Assembly (NCBI GenBank): GCA_902494535.1
Contig: CABUTO010000028.1
Coordinates: forward strand, 1 to 31,392
Source: an uncultured Collinsella sp.
GTDB lineage: Bacteria > Actinomycetota > Coriobacteriia > Coriobacteriales > Coriobacteriaceae
Reading direction: 5' to 3'
Length of the DNA stretch: 31,392 bases
In this document: positions 30,344-31,392 of the stretch, in pieces
Layout: each line of letters starts with the position of its first letter
Position numbering within the stretch: the stretch's first letter is position 1
Position numbers and translations under genes: made by a program
Notes under the pieces: generated by a model
The model's input: only the letters and a program-made list of their open reading frames with translations
Told to the model about the DNA's origin: nothing
The model's database searches: none

Positions 30344-31012
30344 ATGGCAGCAGCTTTTTCCCATGTGATCTTTGACCTGGACGGCACCATTCTCAACACG
30401 CTCGAGGATCTGGCGGCCGCCGGCAACCATACCTGCGAGATGCACGGCTGGCCCACGTTTGCCGTAGACGAGTACCGCTACAAGGTGGGAAACGGCATGC
30501 TCAAGCTGGTTGAGCGCTTTATGCCCGCCGAGTATGCGGGCGACGGCCGCATGTTTGAGCAGGCGCTTGCCGAGTTTAGGGCTTACTACGGCGAGCACAA
30601 GGAGGACCACACCGCCCCCTATGCCGGCACGATCGAGACGCTCGACCGCCTACGCGCCGCGGGCGTTCAGCTTGCCGTGCTCACCAACAAGGACCACGTC
30701 TCGGCGGCTCCGCTTATCGAGAAGTATTTTGGTTCCGAGCGCTTTGCGCTGGTGCAGGGCCGCGTCGATGCGTTTCCGCCCAAGCCCGAGGCGCCTGTTA
30801 CGCTGCATGTGATGGAAGAGCTAGGCGCCGATCCGTCGACCACGCTCTACGTGGGCGATTCCAATGTCGATATCCTGACCGGCCACAACGCCGGCCTTAA
30901 GAGTGCAGGCGTCAGCTGGGGCTTCCGCGGCCGCGCAGAGCTGGAAGCCGCCGGCGCCGACTACGTGGTGGACACCCAGGACGAGCTCGCAGCGCTAATT
31001 CTGGGCGAGTAA
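30344..31012 (+). CDS. HAD-superfamily phosphatase, Gph-like (phosphoglycolate phosphatase family)
   Basis: A 222-aa hydrolase. Motif I is FDLDGTILNT with nucleophile D11 and D13. A helical cap (about 18-95) follows. Motif II is VLTNKD, motif III/IV is YVGDSNVDI with acidic residues for Mg2+. Length and cap type fit phosphoglycolate phosphatase and similar small-molecule phosphatases; the actual substrate is not clear. The start ATG at 30344 has AGGAG 5 nt upstream. It follows hypE by 105 nt, and co-transcription is possible but not shown. Confidence 0.92.
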   Translation: MAAAFSHVIFDLDGTILNTLEDLAAAGNHTCEMHGWPTFAVDEYRYKVGNGMLKLVERFMPAEYAGDGRMFEQALAEFRAYYGEHKEDHTAPYAGTIETLDRLRAAGVQLAVLTNKDHVSAAPLIEKYFGSERFALVQGRVDAFPPKPEAPVTLHVMEELGADPSTTLYVGDSNVDILTGHNAGLKSAGVSWGFRGRAELEAAGADYVVDTQDELAALILGE

Positions 31013-31053
31013 CGAGCAACACTGCCTAACGCAGCTGCGACAATTCTTCCGCG

Positions 31054-31225
31054 CGGAAAGCGCATCCCGTTTTGGAGCTCCGGAATGGGATGCGCTTTCC
31101 GTTTGAGGCACATCAGGGAAACCGCATCCCGTTTCAGAGCAATATTCCGGGTCGCACTTTCCGCAACCCACCCCATCCGGAAAATGCGACCCACTATTCG
31201 GCCAAAAACCGGGTCGCGGTTTCCC
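31054..31225. repeat. Array of three 48-nt palindromic units (cluster 2)
   Basis: Units at 31054-31101, 31117-31163 and 31178-31225 have starts 63 and 61 nt apart. They match cluster 1 (16047-16217): GGAAAGCGCATCCCG on the left and GGGATGCGCTTTCC on the right in the first unit. Spacers are 14-15 nt. The array starts about 40 nt after the HAD phosphatase gene. The remaining 31226-31392 holds no supported gene. Confidence 0.85.
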
Positions 31226-31330
31226 AAGCACTCGATGCAACGCTAGCACAAGGAATGTCCCCAACTGCCGGCAGAGACGATATGAGCAGGACATAAAAAC
31301 ATTGAGAGCCCCTGCTGCATGAAAGACCGC

Positions 31331-31362
31331 GGATTAGGCCGACAATGGTGAGTGTCTAATCC
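31331..31362. repeat. Small inverted repeat near the window end
   Basis: GGATTAG (31331-31337) pairs with CTAATCC (31356-31362) around 18 nt. No T-run follows. The function is unknown and the downstream context is cut off. Confidence 0.4.
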
Positions 31363-31392
31363 AACCGTGGCGGCCACGCCGCATTCATGGAA

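Noticed and set aside
28040..30610. Minus-strand open frame of 856 codons opposite hypD, hypE and the HAD gene
   Set aside because: It spans three separate, well-supported genes and their gaps, and reads as low-complexity His/Arg/Gly sequence.
31013..31392. tRNA or coding gene at the window end
   Set aside because: No cloverleaf, CCA-type end or supported reading frame was found; repeats account for most of the interval.

Overview
This window looks like part of the chromosome of a high-GC Gram-positive gut anaerobe of the class Coriobacteriia, most likely Collinsella or a close relative. The assignment rests on gene content and style, with no database search: an actinobacterial dnaK-grpE-dnaJ-hspR chaperone cluster, an adjacent clpB, a nadA-nadB-nadC-niaR NAD operon, a nikR/hyp hydrogenase-maturation cluster, strong GC bias with occasional GTG starts, and many intergenic palindromes.

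Layout. Positions 1-119 are the right end of an IS3-family insertion sequence. It is followed by a single-pass membrane protein of unknown function (266-1762) and a DUF4143-type AAA ATPase on the minus strand (1836-3188), whose promoter sits in a near-perfect palindrome. Next come a small acidic protein and clpB (3510-6471, minus). A repeat-rich block (6640-8750) holds two divergent membrane-anchored orphan proteins. An aconitase-family hydratase follows (8759-11059, minus). The chaperone block runs on the minus strand from dnaK (start 15784) through grpE and dnaJ to the MerR-type repressor hspR (stop 11485). A 2x[4Fe-4S] ferredoxin (16442-16627, plus) precedes the NAD operon (16829-20695, minus). 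Then come a LytTR response regulator and GHKL histidine kinase pair (20989-22988, plus), a degenerate uracil-DNA-glycosylase-like protein (minus), thioredoxin, a His-rich small protein with nikR, hypF-hypC-hypD-hypE and a Gph-like HAD phosphatase (30344-31012).

How the genes fit together. clpB and dnaK share a nearly identical 27-bp promoter motif, a candidate operator for the HspR encoded in the same cluster. clpB, dnaK and dnaJ each have a GC-rich hairpin just upstream of the ribosome binding site. The NAD operon makes nicotinate mononucleotide from aspartate and carries its own likely NiaR repressor, with a perfect 44-bp palindrome at the nadA promoter. NikR, a His-rich partner and HypF/C/D/E point to nickel control and [NiFe]-hydrogenase maturation. 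The hydrogenase itself and HypA/HypB are not in the window.

The least ordinary content is intergenic. There are several distinct palindrome families: three 57-nt units at an 80-nt period; two separate arrays of three 48-nt units at a 62-nt period; three 33-bp hairpins around the two orphan membrane genes, with compensatory stem changes and one inverted loop; and further long hairpins. No CRISPR array, rRNA or tRNA was recognised.
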